In this document: piece after piece, positions 20,711 through 33,278 of the stretch
Layout: every line of letters begins with the position of its first letter
How positions within the stretch are numbered: position 1 is the stretch's first letter
DNA from: Symbiodinium natans
Taxonomy: Eukaryota > Sar > Dinophyceae > Suessiales > Symbiodiniaceae
Assembly (NCBI GenBank): GCA_905221605.1
Contig: CAJNDS010002397.1
Coordinates: forward strand, 126,001-190,000
DNA: 64,000 nt
Reading direction: 5' to 3'
Made by a program: the position numbers and the translations under genes
Notes under the pieces: model-generated
Told to the model about the DNA's origin: nothing
Databases searched by the model: none
The model's input: the letters and a program-made list of their open reading frames with translations, nothing else

Positions 20711-21529
20711 ATTCTTTTAATTCTTGACCCCCCAGCCCCCCAGAAACCCAAATAGGGTTTATTTGGAAGTTGGCTCTTGTAAATAAGTATACGTTTTGGG
20801 GTCTGTTTTCCTCTTGTAAACACGACTCTCAGCTTCCAAATAAACCTTATTTAAGCCGCGCACCCCCCCCCCCCTCCCCCCAAACCCCGAAACACTGCGC
20901 CCTCACCCTGGCCAACACCAGTTTCCGGGAGGTGAAGAGAAGCCTTTGCAGGTGGGGTGTTCCGGTGTGGGCTTTCGTCTTGAGGGTTTCGGGTAAACAG
21001 GGTTTAGGATTGATGTAGGGTTCAGGCTTCAAACAGTTAATAAGTTCTCAGGGAGGGTTGCTGTGTTTTGTGCTGCAGTTCTCCTAGTTTGGTGCCTCAA
21101 CCCTAAACCCTGAACCCGAGGGCGACTATACATTATATGACGGGCTTCATCGTGAAGTCCCTCGACCCTAATCCCTAAACCCTACACGAAAATGTCTGAG
21201 AATCCTTTCGGGTTTAGGTTTTAGGGTTTAGGGCTAGCCCCCAAACTATTGACAGACAAGATTCAGGTTTAGGGATTGAGGGTTGAGATCTAAAGTAAGC
21301 ATATGCAGAGGTATACACGGCCCTGAAAAAGGTTGTACTCAATCGAAACCTTAAGGTTTGGCTTCCATACACAAGAGATACACGCCACCGGGCGCCCATT
21401 TAGGAACCTAAAAACCCAAGTCCCAAATAACTTAGGTCCCTCCCTGCTAGCGCCCCTAGTCGGGAGGCTTATTGCCTCGAAAGCCCCTTAAGCCCTTGAA
21501 CCCACAAAGCCCTTAAACTCTTAAACCCC
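20711..21529. other. Gene-free DNA with scattered telomere-like words
   Basis: Short CCCTAAACCC and GGGTTTAGGG words occur near 21000-21240. No coding region is recognised. Confidence 0.5.
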
Positions 21530-21680
21530 AAAACCCCCAAACCCCCCAAAACACTTCAACCCTAAACCCTAAACCCTAAACCCTAAACCCTGAACCCTGA
21601 ACTCTAAACCCTGACCCGGGCTGCAGGAGTCCGAGTGCTTCAAGGTCGGGTTTAGGGGTTTAAGGTTAGGGGTCTAGGGG
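21530..21680. repeat. Interstitial telomere-type repeat CCCTAAA
   Basis: Four perfect CCCTAAA units near 21560-21590 are flanked by degenerate ones (CCCTGAA, CTCTAAA), then the opposite strand form GGTTTAGGGG near 21650. TTTAGGG is the telomere repeat reported for dinoflagellates. A single short degenerate block inside a contig points to an interstitial site rather than a chromosome end. Confidence 0.8.
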
Positions 21681-21825
21681 TTTAGGCTTAGTGTTCAGTC
21701 CCCGGTGTCAGGTGGAGAGCGACGCGTTGGGTTCCTATCGCCCAGGTGCATTGCTGCCCCTCTGGCGAAGATTGTTGTGTAGGGATATGCTTCGGGCGAT
21801 CACTCATGAACACCATAGCGCACCG

Positions 21826-22676
21826 CGAACAGCGCGAACAGCGCGAACAGCGCGAACAGCGCGAACAGCGTGAACAGCGCGAACAGCGCGAACAGCGCGA
21901 ACAGCGCGAACAGCGCGAACAGCGCGAACAGCGCGAACACCGCGAACAGCGCGAACACCGCGAACAGCGCGAACACCGCGAACAGCGCGAACAGTGCGAA
22001 CAGCGCGAACAGCGCGAACAGCGCGAACAGCGCGAACAGCGGAGCAGCGTGATCAGCGGGAACACCGCGAACACCACGAACAGCACCAAAACGCCCCGCG
22101 AACAGCGCGAACAGCGCGAACAGCGCGAACAGCGCGAACAGCGTGAACAGCGTGAACAGCGTGAACAGCGCGAACACCGCGAACACCGCGAACAGCGCGA
22201 ACACCGCGAACAGCGGGAACACCGCGAACACCGCGAACACCACGAACAGCACCAATAGCGCCCCGCGAACAGCGCGAACAGCGCGAACAGCGCGAACAGC
22301 GCGAACAGCGCGAACAGCGGAACAGCGTGAACAGCGGGAACACCGCGAACACCGCGAACACCACGAACAGCACCATATAGCGCCCCGCGAACAGCGCGAA
22401 CAGCGTGAACAGCGCGAACAGCGCGAACAGCGTGAACAGCGCGAACAGCGCGAACAGCGCGAACAGCGCGAACAGCGCGAACAGCGCGAACAGCGCGAAC
22501 AGCGTGAACAGCGAACAGCGTGAACAGTGCGAACAGCGCGAACAGGCCAACAGCGCGAACACGGCGAACAGCGCGAACACGGCGAACAGCGCGAACAGCG
22601 CGAACAGCGCGAACGCCGCGAACGCCGCGAACAGCGCGAACACCGCGAACACCGTGAACAGCGCGAACAGGGCAAC
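21826..22676. repeat. 9-bp minisatellite GAACAGCGC (about 850 bp) with higher-order blocks
   Basis: Roughly 90 units of GAACAGCGC with single-base variants (GAACACCGC, GAACAGCGT, GAACAGCGG). A distinct junction, CACGAACAGCACCA followed by a GCCCCGCGAACAGC block, recurs near 22074, 22241 and 22362, marking a longer repeat built from the 9-mer. Because 9 is divisible by 3, several frames on both strands stay open and give long Glu-Gln-Arg, Asn-Ser-Ala or Ala-Leu-Phe ORFs; none is likely to be a gene. Confidence 0.95.
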
Positions 22677-22825
22677 GGAGCGTTCATAAGTCCGGGCGAT
22701 AGGGGGGGGGAGACATACAGATAAAGCAGCAATAAGCAGGGAATGCCGTCACCGGATCAGCAGACTATACCCTGTACCTAGAAGAGCCGAATCTCGAACA
22801 ACATAAATGTCTTGCAAAATCCCCC

Positions 22826-23896
22826 CCCCCCCCCCACACTCGCACGCACGCACGCACACACGCACCCATGCCCCACGCACGCACGCACTCACACACGCAC
22901 GCACGCACGCACGCACACACGCACGCCCGCCCGCCCCGCCCGCCCGCCCACCGACCGCCCGCCGCCCGCCTGCCCGCGCCCGCCCGCCCTCCGACCACCT
23001 CCGCCGCGCGCCCCCCGCCCGGCGCACGACCGCGGCCCGCCCGCGACCGACCGCGCCCGACCGCGACCAGACCGCGCACGTCTGCGGACCGCCCGCGACC
23101 GCCCGCGCCCGCCCGCTCCGCCACGCGCAAGCCCGCACCCGCCCGCGCGCCCGCGCCGACCGCCCGCCCGCCCGGCAAGCACGCGCGCAAGCGCACGCAG
23201 GCACGCAGGCACGCCGGCACGCAGGCACGCAGCCGCAGGCTGCAGGCACGCAGGCACGCACGCACGCAGGCACGCAGGCACGCAGGCACGCAGGCACGCA
23301 GGCACGCAGGCACGCAGGCACGCAGGCACGCAGGCACGCAGGCACGCAGGCACGCAGGCACGCAGGCACGCAGGCACGCAGGCACGCAGGCACTCAGGCA
23401 TGCAGGCACGCAGGCAGGCAGGCACGCAGGCACGCAGGCACCAAGGCAACGCAACGCCACGCAACGCCACGCCACGCCACGCCATGCAACGCAACGCCAC
23501 GCACCGCCACGCACCGCCACGCACGGCCACGCACGCAGGCACGCACGCAGGCACGCACGCAGGCACGCACGCAGGCACGCACGCAGGCACGCACGCAGGC
23601 ACGCACGCAGGCACGCACGCACGCACCCACGCACGCACCCACGCACCCACGCACCCACGCACCCACGCACCCACGCACCCACGCACCCACGCACCCACGC
23701 ACCCACGCACCCACGCACCCGCGCACCCACGCACCCGCACCCACGCACCCACCCACCCACACCCACCCACCCACGCACCCACGCACCCACGCACCCACGC
23801 ACCCACGCACCCACGCACCCACGCACCCACGCACCCACGCACCCACGCACCGCACGCACGCCACGCACCGCACGCACCCACGCACCCACGCACCCA

Positions 23897-23964
<68 letters not shown>

Positions 23965-24322
23965 CACCACGCACCCACGCACCCACGCACCCACGCACCC
24001 CCACGCACCCACGCCCCACGCACCCACGCCCCCACGCACCCACGCACCCACGCACCCACGCACCCACGCACCCACGCACCCACGCACCCACGCACCCACG
24101 CACCCACGCACCCACGCACCCACGCACCCACGCACCCGCACCCACGCACCCACGCACCCACGCACCCACGCACCCACGCACCCACGCACCCACGCACCCA
24201 CGCACCCACGCACCCACGCCCCCACGCACCCACGCACCCACGCACCCACGCACCCACGCACCCACGCACCCACGCACCCACGCACCCACGCACCCACGCA
24301 CCCACGCACCCACGCACCCACA
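22826..24322. repeat. 1.5-kb simple-sequence array (CACGCA / CAGGCACG / CACCCACG)
   Basis: Successive domains: a degenerate CGCCCGC-rich part (22920-23190), then 8-bp GCAGGCAC units (23195-23450), a GCCACGCAAC part (23450-23530), GCAGGCACGCAC 12-mers (23530-23615), 8-bp GCACCCAC units (23620-24320), and a pure GCAC tract (about 23890-23965). The + strand is extremely C-rich and almost lacks T. Long ORFs on both strands follow from the repeat period and are not genes. Confidence 0.95.
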
Positions 24323-26159
24323 CCGGAAACTTGGAACCCCACACTCGCAACCCGACAAACCCTGAACCCCAGCCGAGCCCTCAACTCGAAACACGAAACC
24401 CGCCGAAAACTCAACATCCTGGCCCAGCAACCTTTCGATTGGACCCCATTTTGTGGTTTAGAAATCAGACAAAGACGGCCCTCATATGTGGATTTAGAGT
24501 CATTGTTGCTTGTCTTGGAAAACTCGCCTCTTGAGCCTTAAAACTTCCACCCTCAGCTGAAGATTGAAGATTCCCCCCCCCCCCCCCTCGACTGTTTCAT
24601 GCAATCTTCAAGCCTCAATCTTTGGCGGTCGACTTGACGATTCAGAAAAGACCTTCCCCAAAATCTTCAACTTTCAGTCTTCGGTGCCTAGGTGTGCCTG
24701 TGTGTCCGAATTTGGGAGACCGGAGCGTTTGGAGGCCCCGGAGGGTTCAGGGCTTGCTTTCAGCATCCAAGGTGGGGCTTGGGTTTGCAGATCTTGGTGC
24801 ATGGGGCCTTGACTTCGGTCCTGAGCGTTGAAGACTTTGCCAAAGAGGACCTCACCCTTCAGTTTCGAAATAGTTAGGAAGTTGGACACAGGGTTCTCGA
24901 GAACATGTAAAGGGAAGTGCTTGAGTCTCAATCTTGGCGGGGGGAAGAAAGTTAAAACTCTGAAGGAGAGGCTTAAAACTCATCTCACTGAAGGATGAAG
25001 ATATCCTCGGTCAGTATTTCAGGGACGAGGCGCTGGAAAGGTCAACCCCGTGACTCAATGAAGCATGGGCTGGGTTCGAGGTTGAGGGTTTAGGGTGCCG
25101 GCCACATGGAGAGTCGGCCAGAATCCACGTTCTTGCAAGCATTGAAATCTTCGCTTCGTGTCATGGGAAGTCCCACGTAGGTGTCTCCCGAAGTCTCGCC
25201 GCAGCCTTGGACCATGTCCTGGTGCCAGCAGGGTTTTATCTTTGATTTCTAGGGCTGATGAAATCAGTCGAACAAGCATATAGGGGTCTACAGTTCTACA
25301 TCTTTCTACTGGCTGCCTCTCTAAGGGATTGTATGGTTCTATAATCTTCCAGTTGTTTTCTAAGGTTTACTTTTTAGGACTTACCTGCGGCGTTCGATGC
25401 AGGGTTTTCCGGGGAATTAGGATTCCATGGGGTTCTATGTAAGGTTAACTTCCAGGGGTTCATGGTTTAGTTCCAGATTCAGTAGGCTTCCATACATCTG
25501 AGGACCCAGTCACGCCAGCTGATGATCTCCTTGAAGGCCGAAACTGTCAATCAGACAAGTTGTATCAGCCTTTTTTCCTGTACTTGCACATGGTTTGTTT
25601 TTCCGTACTACCATTCCAGCACCCAAGCCAGCAGGTAAGGTTAAGAGGGTGGGGGTCAAGAAGGTCAGAAATATGTATACACATTTAATGCGGACAATTT
25701 CTGGGAGCTTCAGCATTTGATAGTTTCGTGGCTCGGGCCAATCTGCAGGGATGGATCTTAACATTGGAGAAGCTACATCTCAGGTAGCTTGCGAGGCCTT
25801 CGAGTTGTCGGTGTTTGGTTAGCTGTGGGTCACTGTGAAAAAGCTACTGGGTCCTCTTATGCCAGGCAGACAACAACAAACTCCTTGCGGCCTTGCAGGA
25901 GGCCGCTGTGCACTTATGTGAACATACCTTGGTTGGACACTACCAGGTCACTACCAAAACCATAGGCGACATCCCCAGAATAAGCAAGTATAAACCCTCA
26001 TACTTGGAATGCAGCTTCGCTGTGCAGACAAGAGCAAAAAACGTGTACTAAAAGTCATTGAAATCCAATAGTCTCCTAATTATTACAAAAAATTAAAGAA
26101 ATACGGCAGAAACATCGATTCCAGCACTGTAGGCTTGTATTACAAACCAATGAGCGGAT
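24323..26159. other. Gene-free DNA, low-copy degenerate repeats
   Basis: A few degenerate telomere-like words (ACCCTGAACCCC) and repeated CTGAAGATTGAAGATT-type words near 24550-25010. No convincing coding exon is seen. Confidence 0.4.
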
Positions 26160-26560
26160 CTGTTGCAAACCACAAGTCGCAAGCACCACCCCTATGAACA
26201 AGGTCCCTTCCAAGAGAACAGAACGCAGGCACCGCGCGCCCGAAGATGTTAGAACAAGCTCCCCTGAACAGACCAACCAAATCAAGCACTGCCCTCTTCT
26301 GATTTCGGCATAGTGTCGATTAAAGGCAAATCGCAAGCACTGTGCCCCGAAGAGTTCCGAATAACATCTCGATTTGAAGCTGTTTGACAGATATTTTTGC
26401 CAAAATAACAAATGGACAGCATCGTGTCCCTAAGATCCTTTACCAGCTTCTTACAAATTCTACATCGCGGAATACCAAATCGCAAGCAACGTGCCCATGA
26501 AAGAACATGTCTTCCAATATGAAAAATCGCAAGCACCATGTCGCTAAGTTGTTTGAAAGA
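26160..26560. repeat. Degenerate repeat with core AATCGCAAGCACYRTG
   Basis: The core AAATCGCAAGCAC followed by a G/C-rich hexamer and a GAAG/AAG word recurs near 26166, 26222 (diverged), 26329, 26475 and 26523, at uneven spacing of about 50-110 bp. Weaker copies lie near 26285 and 26409. Confidence 0.55.
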
Positions 26561-28350
26561 AGTCTCTTTCGAGATATGCTTTGGGGTGAGGGGGGCCGCA
26601 GGAACAGTGATAACACTTGCTTCGCGAGCTTTTCTCGCTTGAGGTCAGGCACGTGTGTTGCAAAAAAGTGGGGCTAACCGTGTGGACCACTTGCGCCTGC
26701 GGTCTGTGCTTTCATGTGCCTTGTACACCATCAGCTTGCAACAGCATGTGGCATGTTCATTCGTTTTGCGCCATAAGTATTGGGAAGTTTTTGGATGTTC
26801 TTTCGTGAGACAATGGCGGCCTTTCTGACTTTGTGATAAGTCAGGATGGAGACACGTATGGTGCCGTCCAGTGTGGTGTTCACCAGTTGTGAGTTTTTGG
26901 TATTTTGTGCAACTTAGGCAGCACGGCAGTTCGAATTCAGAGCGCCAATGCAAAAAACTGACGAAACCACGGGTGCCAAGAGATGTCACCCTGCGGTCCC
27001 TTCTTTGCCTAGGCTCTGTAGGCTCTGCAGGCTCTGCAGTGCCGAGCCGCAAATGTCACATTGGATGGCCCACTGCAACTTTCGTCGAGCGCCGCTTCCC
27101 ATCCGGCCCTCGCATGTTCCTTTCATTTGGCATCAGACCGTTTTGAGTCTCGACTTGTTCTTCTCCCCGCCACTTGAGCTGGTGAAGGTTGGACTTGCAA
27201 ACCGAGAAGCAGGTTTGCGCAACATTCGCAACGGTTTCTTACTTCAGGCGCCACTGGTGTCCGTTTTGACGTATATGGTGCTGCCGCTGTCGGCTGTCCG
27301 CAAGATCAACGCGAAAGAGTGAAGCGGGCTCTGCCAGCTGGCTAGCTTTGGATTTCGACTTGTTTTGGCCAACAAGGATTCTCAATAGCAAACGTTGCGT
27401 GCTTGCGGATTTGTGACACGTGTTTTTGACCTGACAGTGCCTAAATCATCTTTCCGCATGAGGGGAATGCAGGGACTTCCGCGAATTTCCCTTTAGGTTG
27501 TGGCCATTGTCTCAAGGTTGATCTCCAGCCAACCCGCGTAGTGAGTGGATTGAAGCGACTGTTGACTTGGCCAATGATGACTTGCATGTTCTGAACCCTG
27601 AAGCTCGAGGCCCAAAGACAGGCGTACGCACGCGAGGCCTTTGCGAGTTGGGTGGGGCGTGGACCGTGGGCACGCCTGGGTTCGAAGTTAGTGCTGTGCA
27701 TGTTCATGCAAGCGTCCTTTGATGCTTGGTTAAAGGTCATGGCTATTTCTCATACTTCTTGTTGGAAGATGCCATAAGGTGTTCCCACGAGAGACCCACA
27801 TGAATTCGAGAGGCTTCGGCGAAGGGACGATGCAGGGCTTACAATGCTTCGGGCTTCAGGCTGCAGGGTTCAAGGGCTCGGGGGTTCTGCCGCCTTGTCC
27901 AACGGCAATACTACTGCCGTTCTCAGCCGGTTGTGCACTAGCGCCAAGTTGTTGCAAGAGCTGAATAGGGCAAAGAGCCTTTGGCCCTTAAACCAGCGAG
28001 CATGGGGTTCTCGAGGCCCGTTCTCAACCCCATCAGCGCAGCCTAAAGCTTCTCGCCATCTCACCTTCAACCTCACCTTCAACCTGAATTAGCACGATCC
28101 TGTTTCTGAGAAACATCATACGGCACCCAAGGCTCTTTCCCACCTTGTGCCAGGCCGAGCAGGCCGAGTTGATCGGTGCCCTCCAGCAGGACGCTGGTGC
28201 ACCTATTTCGGCTTGGTAAAAGACCCGTTAATGAAATCCCCGACATGAACGATTCACTTTAAAGCGTTGAGGAATCAAGAGTCGACAAGCTTTACATGTT
28301 GACATTAGGACGTATTTTTGTCATGGTTTTTTTGCTTCCCTTTTCTTTTT
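26561..28350. other. Unassigned region
   Basis: Some plus-strand stretches look protein-like, for example 26948-27322 (124 codons), but there is no recognisable domain. Nothing is supported as a gene. Confidence 0.3.
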
Positions 28351-28354
28351 TTGG

Positions 28355-28520
28355 TCCTCGGGTCCTCTAGTCCCTTGGTCCTCCGGTCCTTTGGTCTCTC
28401 TGGTCCTCTGGTTGCTCCCTCCGGTCCCTTTGGTCCTCTCGTCCCTTGGTCCTCTGGTCCCCTATCTGGTCCCATGATCCTTTGGTCCTCTGGTCCCGTG
28501 GTTTTCTGGTCCCGAGGTCA
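28355..28520. repeat. GGTCCTCTGGTCC minisatellite
   Basis: About 15 degenerate units of 9-12 bp built on TGGTCCTCTGGTCC / TGGTCCCTTGG. Confidence 0.9.
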
Positions 28521-31500
28521 TATTTTGTAACTTATTTATGTGCGCTAACCCATGTGGCTTTTGTAATCACACCCTGACGGCCTTTCTCCCGCCATGCAGG
28601 CGGACGGCAGGCTGCGTGACGCCCAGGCCATTGGGTGTGGGGCACTTCTTGGATAATTCTTGCATACCGGCCGAAGACAACGCAACAAACTAGACTTTCG
28701 CCGACAACTCGGCCAACACGAATGGACACAAGCCCCACTCATTCCTCCCCTTAAAACAGCCAAAATCCTTAATGGGCCCCAAAACAGGTGCCCCTATTTC
28801 GGGGAATGCCGATACGTCCTAACAAAGGGGTATTGGGCGTGGGCAGTTTCTGGAAGCCCCTCCGCCTGGAGAGCGGCATTAACAGCCTCGTTGGGATTAA
28901 GGAATCTTTTGGAATTCAGGATTAGAAGCTGCAAGGTTAGCTTCGGGCGTAGAGGTTGGGCTTCCGGGTTTTTACCGGGGGGGGGGGAGGGGTGGGGGTG
29001 GAGCCACGCGGAATGTTAGCAGCCACGCAATCTGGGTGTAGGATTGCCTGAGCCCTTAATACGAGAAGCATGCCGAGCTTGGAGCACCAAGAATGCTTGC
29101 TATGACTGCAATGACGGCTGCTGAGCCAGAGGTGATGGTGAACTGGTTGTTGTCAATGGAGTTTGGGCCTCGATCATGTTGTGGTGCTTGTTCAGGATTT
29201 CAGTTGCGAGGATTACAGGTTTGGGGTCGCGTCTGAGAAGCCCATCGTGCATGCTGAGGTACCAAATGCCACCCCCCCATTCCTGGGTGAACTACATGTT
29301 GGCAGCGGAGAGGTGAAAGGGTGGAAAGGGTTTGGGGGGTTAGGGATTTTGGGGTTGAGGATTGGTGCGACCACATATTGGTGATTGTGATGGGAGGTTG
29401 CGGTTTCTGGGGATTTACGGCCCTGGAATCCCTACCCAAAATGGGAGGCCCACATTTGCCTCACCCTAGCCCCTTGTATGTAGGGGCAAGGGTGGGGTAT
29501 GGCATTGCTTCTGTGCGGTTGAGGGTCCATACTGGGTTTTAGGGTCTAGGGTTTCGTATGTCAGGATTGCGGGTAGACCTCCACAACCTTAAGTTTTCTA
29601 GGCCCTGATCCTTGATCCTTCAACCCTAGACCCTTACGTCCCCTGAAGACAGCCTACATGCCCCCAATAAAGCAACCCTCGACCCTCCAGCTCCAGCCAT
29701 CATGAGGCCAGAGCAGTTCAGGTTCCTGCAGGCGGGGGCAAATCGGGTTTGGCGGTGTAGTAGTTCAGGGTTAGGGGTTAAGGGGTGTAGCGGTCTAGGG
29801 TTTAGTTTGAAAAAGCATGGGAGCAGCAAGGGTTGTTGGGTCAGTCGAGCCCCATCTCACCCAACCCAATCCTCGAAGTCGGAATCTGGAAGGCCTTAAG
29901 GCTTAGAGTTCAAAGCAGACAATCCCATGCACCGTGTTGGCGGAGCCTTGAAATCGGAACTCTAAATCTGTTTAGGGTAAACTCTAAACCCTAAACCCCA
30001 AACCCCCTGAGCCCTACATCCCGAATCCTACGCTCGCACTGGATGGTGATCCAGGCAGTCGAGGTCCTAGCTTACGCAAAATCCTAAACCTTGACCCCTA
30101 AGTCAAGCCCCATGTATACAGCTCATGTCATGTTCGGGGAGGAGGCTTTGGACATATGGCGGACCTTTTACCGGTTCACGACAAACCAGATCCCTCAAGA
30201 ACCCCACGTTGTTGAACATAGATGCAGCCCTAGCCACGTAACCCTTACATAACTTCAGGAGCCACTCACCCTAAGCCCCAAGCTGAAACCTGATCAGGCT
30301 ATGCACAGAGGCCCGCAAGGGAGTTTTGCTTTTGGGGGGTGGGAGGAGGGAGGGAGGGAGGTTGGGAGGGAGGGGAGGGAGGGAGGGGAGGGAGGGAGGG
30401 GGGGGGGGACTTGTGGTTCGATAAAGACAAGCCTGAAGGTGGTTTTGCGTTTGAGGGAGTTTGGGCTATAGAAGGTTTTGATGAGGGGTTTATAATCCTG
30501 CCTCCTCTCTCCCTCCCGTCATCAATTCTCGAAATTAGGCTCCCATTTGTCGGTACTCTGAATTTTGGCATACTTGGGGCGCATTTAAGGGGACTCCATA
30601 CAAGGGGACTTCAGTTTAAACCCTAAACCGCAAACCGTGATAAACCCTACTTGGAGGTTCACGCGTATTGTGTACTTGTAGCCGTACCTGGTTCAAGGTA
30701 CGCGCAAGCCTGAGTGTATGTCCCCATGAATCCTCAAGTAAGCCGTTAATGGCAGGGTTCCCATTGCCAGGGCCAAGCTTAATTGGCCACAGCCAGAAAA
30801 CCCCAAAGCCCTAAACCCTAAATTCCCTAAACCCTTGACCCTTAACCCCTAAACCCGGAATTCCCTATTTCCCTAAACCCTATTTCTTAAAATACACCGC
30901 TCACAGGACCGCCACCCCCTCCGGCTGAAGGCCTCCGCGTATGGGCAGATTGCACACCTGTTCATTCACCCTCCAAACCTCCAAACCCTGAAGCACACAT
31001 GACGTGGCCTTTAGTATGGTTTGGTCCTTAGAACCAGGTTTGCCCGGAAATTCAGAGTCTCAGCCTTGCTCTTGAGTTTAAAATCACTGTACAGGAAAGA
31101 ACGATAGCTCCTTAGGATTCATTCTGACATTTCCTTGTTTAAGACTAAATCCACAGGAAGAAGCAATAATGATTGAACAGGGTTCGAAGTGGCGTATAGC
31201 GACATGGAACTCGAAGAGTTTTAAGGGTTGAGAGTTCCCGGGGTCGGCTTTAGAATTTTGAGGATTTGAGGTGTCTAGCTGCGGGTTCAGGGTGTAAGGT
31301 TCAACGGACACAGAGCCGCAGTTCACTCCCCCGAAACCCCCCCAAAGCTTAAACTGCCCAGGTTCCGGTTCCACGGCTGGGCATTCGACATGCTGGCGTG
31401 ACACTGCCATTTCACCGCCACAGTAAACCCTAGATTTCCCTAAGCCCTAAACCGAACCCTGAACATCTCCAACCCTGAGCCGCATGCCAACCGTAAACCC

Positions 31501-32250
31501 TCACACGCCAAAGCACCCGAAAGTCTCAGACCGCAGAGCTGCAAGCCGAGCCCAACACCCAAGTCGAAGCTAAGCTCCAAACCCTAAACCCTAACCCAGA
31601 GCGCCTAAACCCCTAAACCCCAGGTCCCTGTCAGCTTGTTCCAACGATTGTATATAGGCCCTGCATTGGGTCTGCCACGTAGGAAGATGCTCCTGGGGCA
31701 CGCTGTCACCATTAACTTCCTTGGAGCTCAAGCATGCAAGGGCTGCAAAAGCATTGAAGGGGCAAAGCGGTTAGGTTTCGGGGTGGAAGAGGGTTTAGGG
31801 TTCAGGGTTTAAGGTTTTGGGCCCTGAGATATATGGCATGTTTCCGTATATTCGGGCTAAAGAAGCCCTAAGCCTCAAGTTGATGATGTAAATGTAGGAT
31901 AAACCCTTAGAGCCCTCCAACGGAGGTGTTTGCACTAGGGTGTAGGCTTTCGGGCTTTAGGCTGTAGGGTGCAGCCGTCGACTTGCCAGATTTGGAAGAC
32001 ATAGTGGGGATGGCAAGCACAGGCTGCTTTCCTCTGCGTTCTGTGCGATGCTTGAGACCTAGGTGCCCGTGTCAGCATGCCATGCCGGCCGGGTTCGGCA
32101 CAGGAGTGGGCAGTTTTTCCCCACTTCATTGACGTGACTCTCCAAGGTTGCCCCTACACCAGCTAAATCCTAAGTCCTAAACCCTAAACACCAAGAACGC
32201 CCCAACTCCTGCCCAGACGAGGGTTTGAACAAGCCTCTCCTCCACCTTTG
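28521..32250. other. Gene-poor DNA with dispersed CCCTAAA/TTTAGGG-like words
   Basis: Words such as GGGTTTAGGG, AACCCTAAACCC and degenerate forms recur near 29540, 29770, 29985, 30615, 30810-30890, 31430, 31580, 31800 and 32175, on both strands, without forming long arrays. No exon of a known family was recognised. A purine block lies at 30335-30412 (separate entry). Confidence 0.5.
30335..30412 (+). repeat. GGGAGGGA homopurine tract
   Basis: About 78 bases of G/A only apart from two T (GGGAGGGAGGG repeats). It could form triplex or G-quadruplex structures. Confidence 0.85.
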
Positions 32251-33278
32251 CCATGAGTTGTGGGTCGGTGGGAGGTTCAGGGCCCCAGATTCCAAGAAGG
32301 GTTTCAGTTAAGGATTTGGGGTGGATTCAGAGGTGCATTAGGGAAGCACGTGTTGAGGGCCTAGGGTTCATGACTTGGAGTTGTGGAATGGGTGAGAAAA
32401 GTGCCACGTGTTTCATCTTTATGTGGAAGAGGAAAAACTGCCGAACAGGTCAATGAAACTAATTACCCGCTAAGTTGTTCCTTTCGGCGTAGCTGATTCA
32501 GATGCGCGTCGGAAGGGGAGTGTCGGCAACTCCAGCTGTTCCCATAAACGCGGAACTTGAGCAGCAAAAGGTGGCCTGCGAGCTTGGTCTTTGTTTTGCT
32601 AGGCAAAGTTGGAGGTTTGCGTTTGTGGTTACCCTGAACCCCTCAACTGACAGCATTCTGGCGTGGCTCTTGTTTACCCAGACCCCAATGTCGCTCAATT
32701 GGGGAATGTTCTTTAAGCAATATTCCCCAATGCCGAGTTCGATTTCAGGAACATTGTCCCCCATCGTCTAGAGAATCAAAAGTGAGAACGGGCAAATGGT
32801 ATTTCTCTGGGCCGTAACGTGCATGACCCTTGCGCCTTTTCCGCTTTGTTTGGGGCGATGATTAGGTTCACAGGCTGTCTCAACAGGCAAAGGCCGCATG
32901 AAGACGTTCTTCCAACACCCCTGTGCGTGGCAATGGCCGTAGGGCGAAGTCATGCTTTGAGGCTTAATGATTTTGGCCTTGCATCATGCTGCAGCCTTGC
33001 TGAGACCGAGACCGAACCGAATGGATTGTTGGGGCTGTGCCATGTCGATGGTCAACACATGGATTTTGCAGCTCAGCTGAACTCTCCGGATCAATGCTTG
33101 CACTTGGTTGCGAACGTTCGATGTTTGAGGTGTCTTTTTCTCCTTCAAGCAGTCCATGCCATAGGCAAGGAAAATGTGCATCGCGCACCGTTCCAGAGAA
33201 CTTGATGTCCGTTGCAGCATTGTGGATATGACGTCTCACGTTGTGAGAATGAGGGTGCGTTGATGCTGAGTGCTGCTA
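32251..33278. other. Unassigned region upstream of the Thr-rich coding block
   Basis: Plus-strand ORFs at 32502-32771 and 32819-33205 lack recognisable motifs. Upstream exons (with a signal peptide) of the following gene could lie here but cannot be placed. Confidence 0.3.

Noticed and set aside
21530-21615. A chromosome end
   Set aside because: The CCCTAAA block is short, degenerate and followed by tens of kilobases of other sequence on both sides.
21746-22732. ORFs of 170-310 codons (EQREQR, ALFALF)
   Set aside because: Products of the 9-bp minisatellite; several frames are open at once.
23195-23450. CRISPR-like regular repeats
   Set aside because: Units are 8 bp with no spacers; this is a simple satellite in a eukaryote.
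22765-24541. ORFs of 513-575 codons on both strands
   Set aside because: They follow from 4-, 8- and 12-bp repeats that lack stop codons; the predicted proteins are THPRTHAP or RACLRACL repeats.
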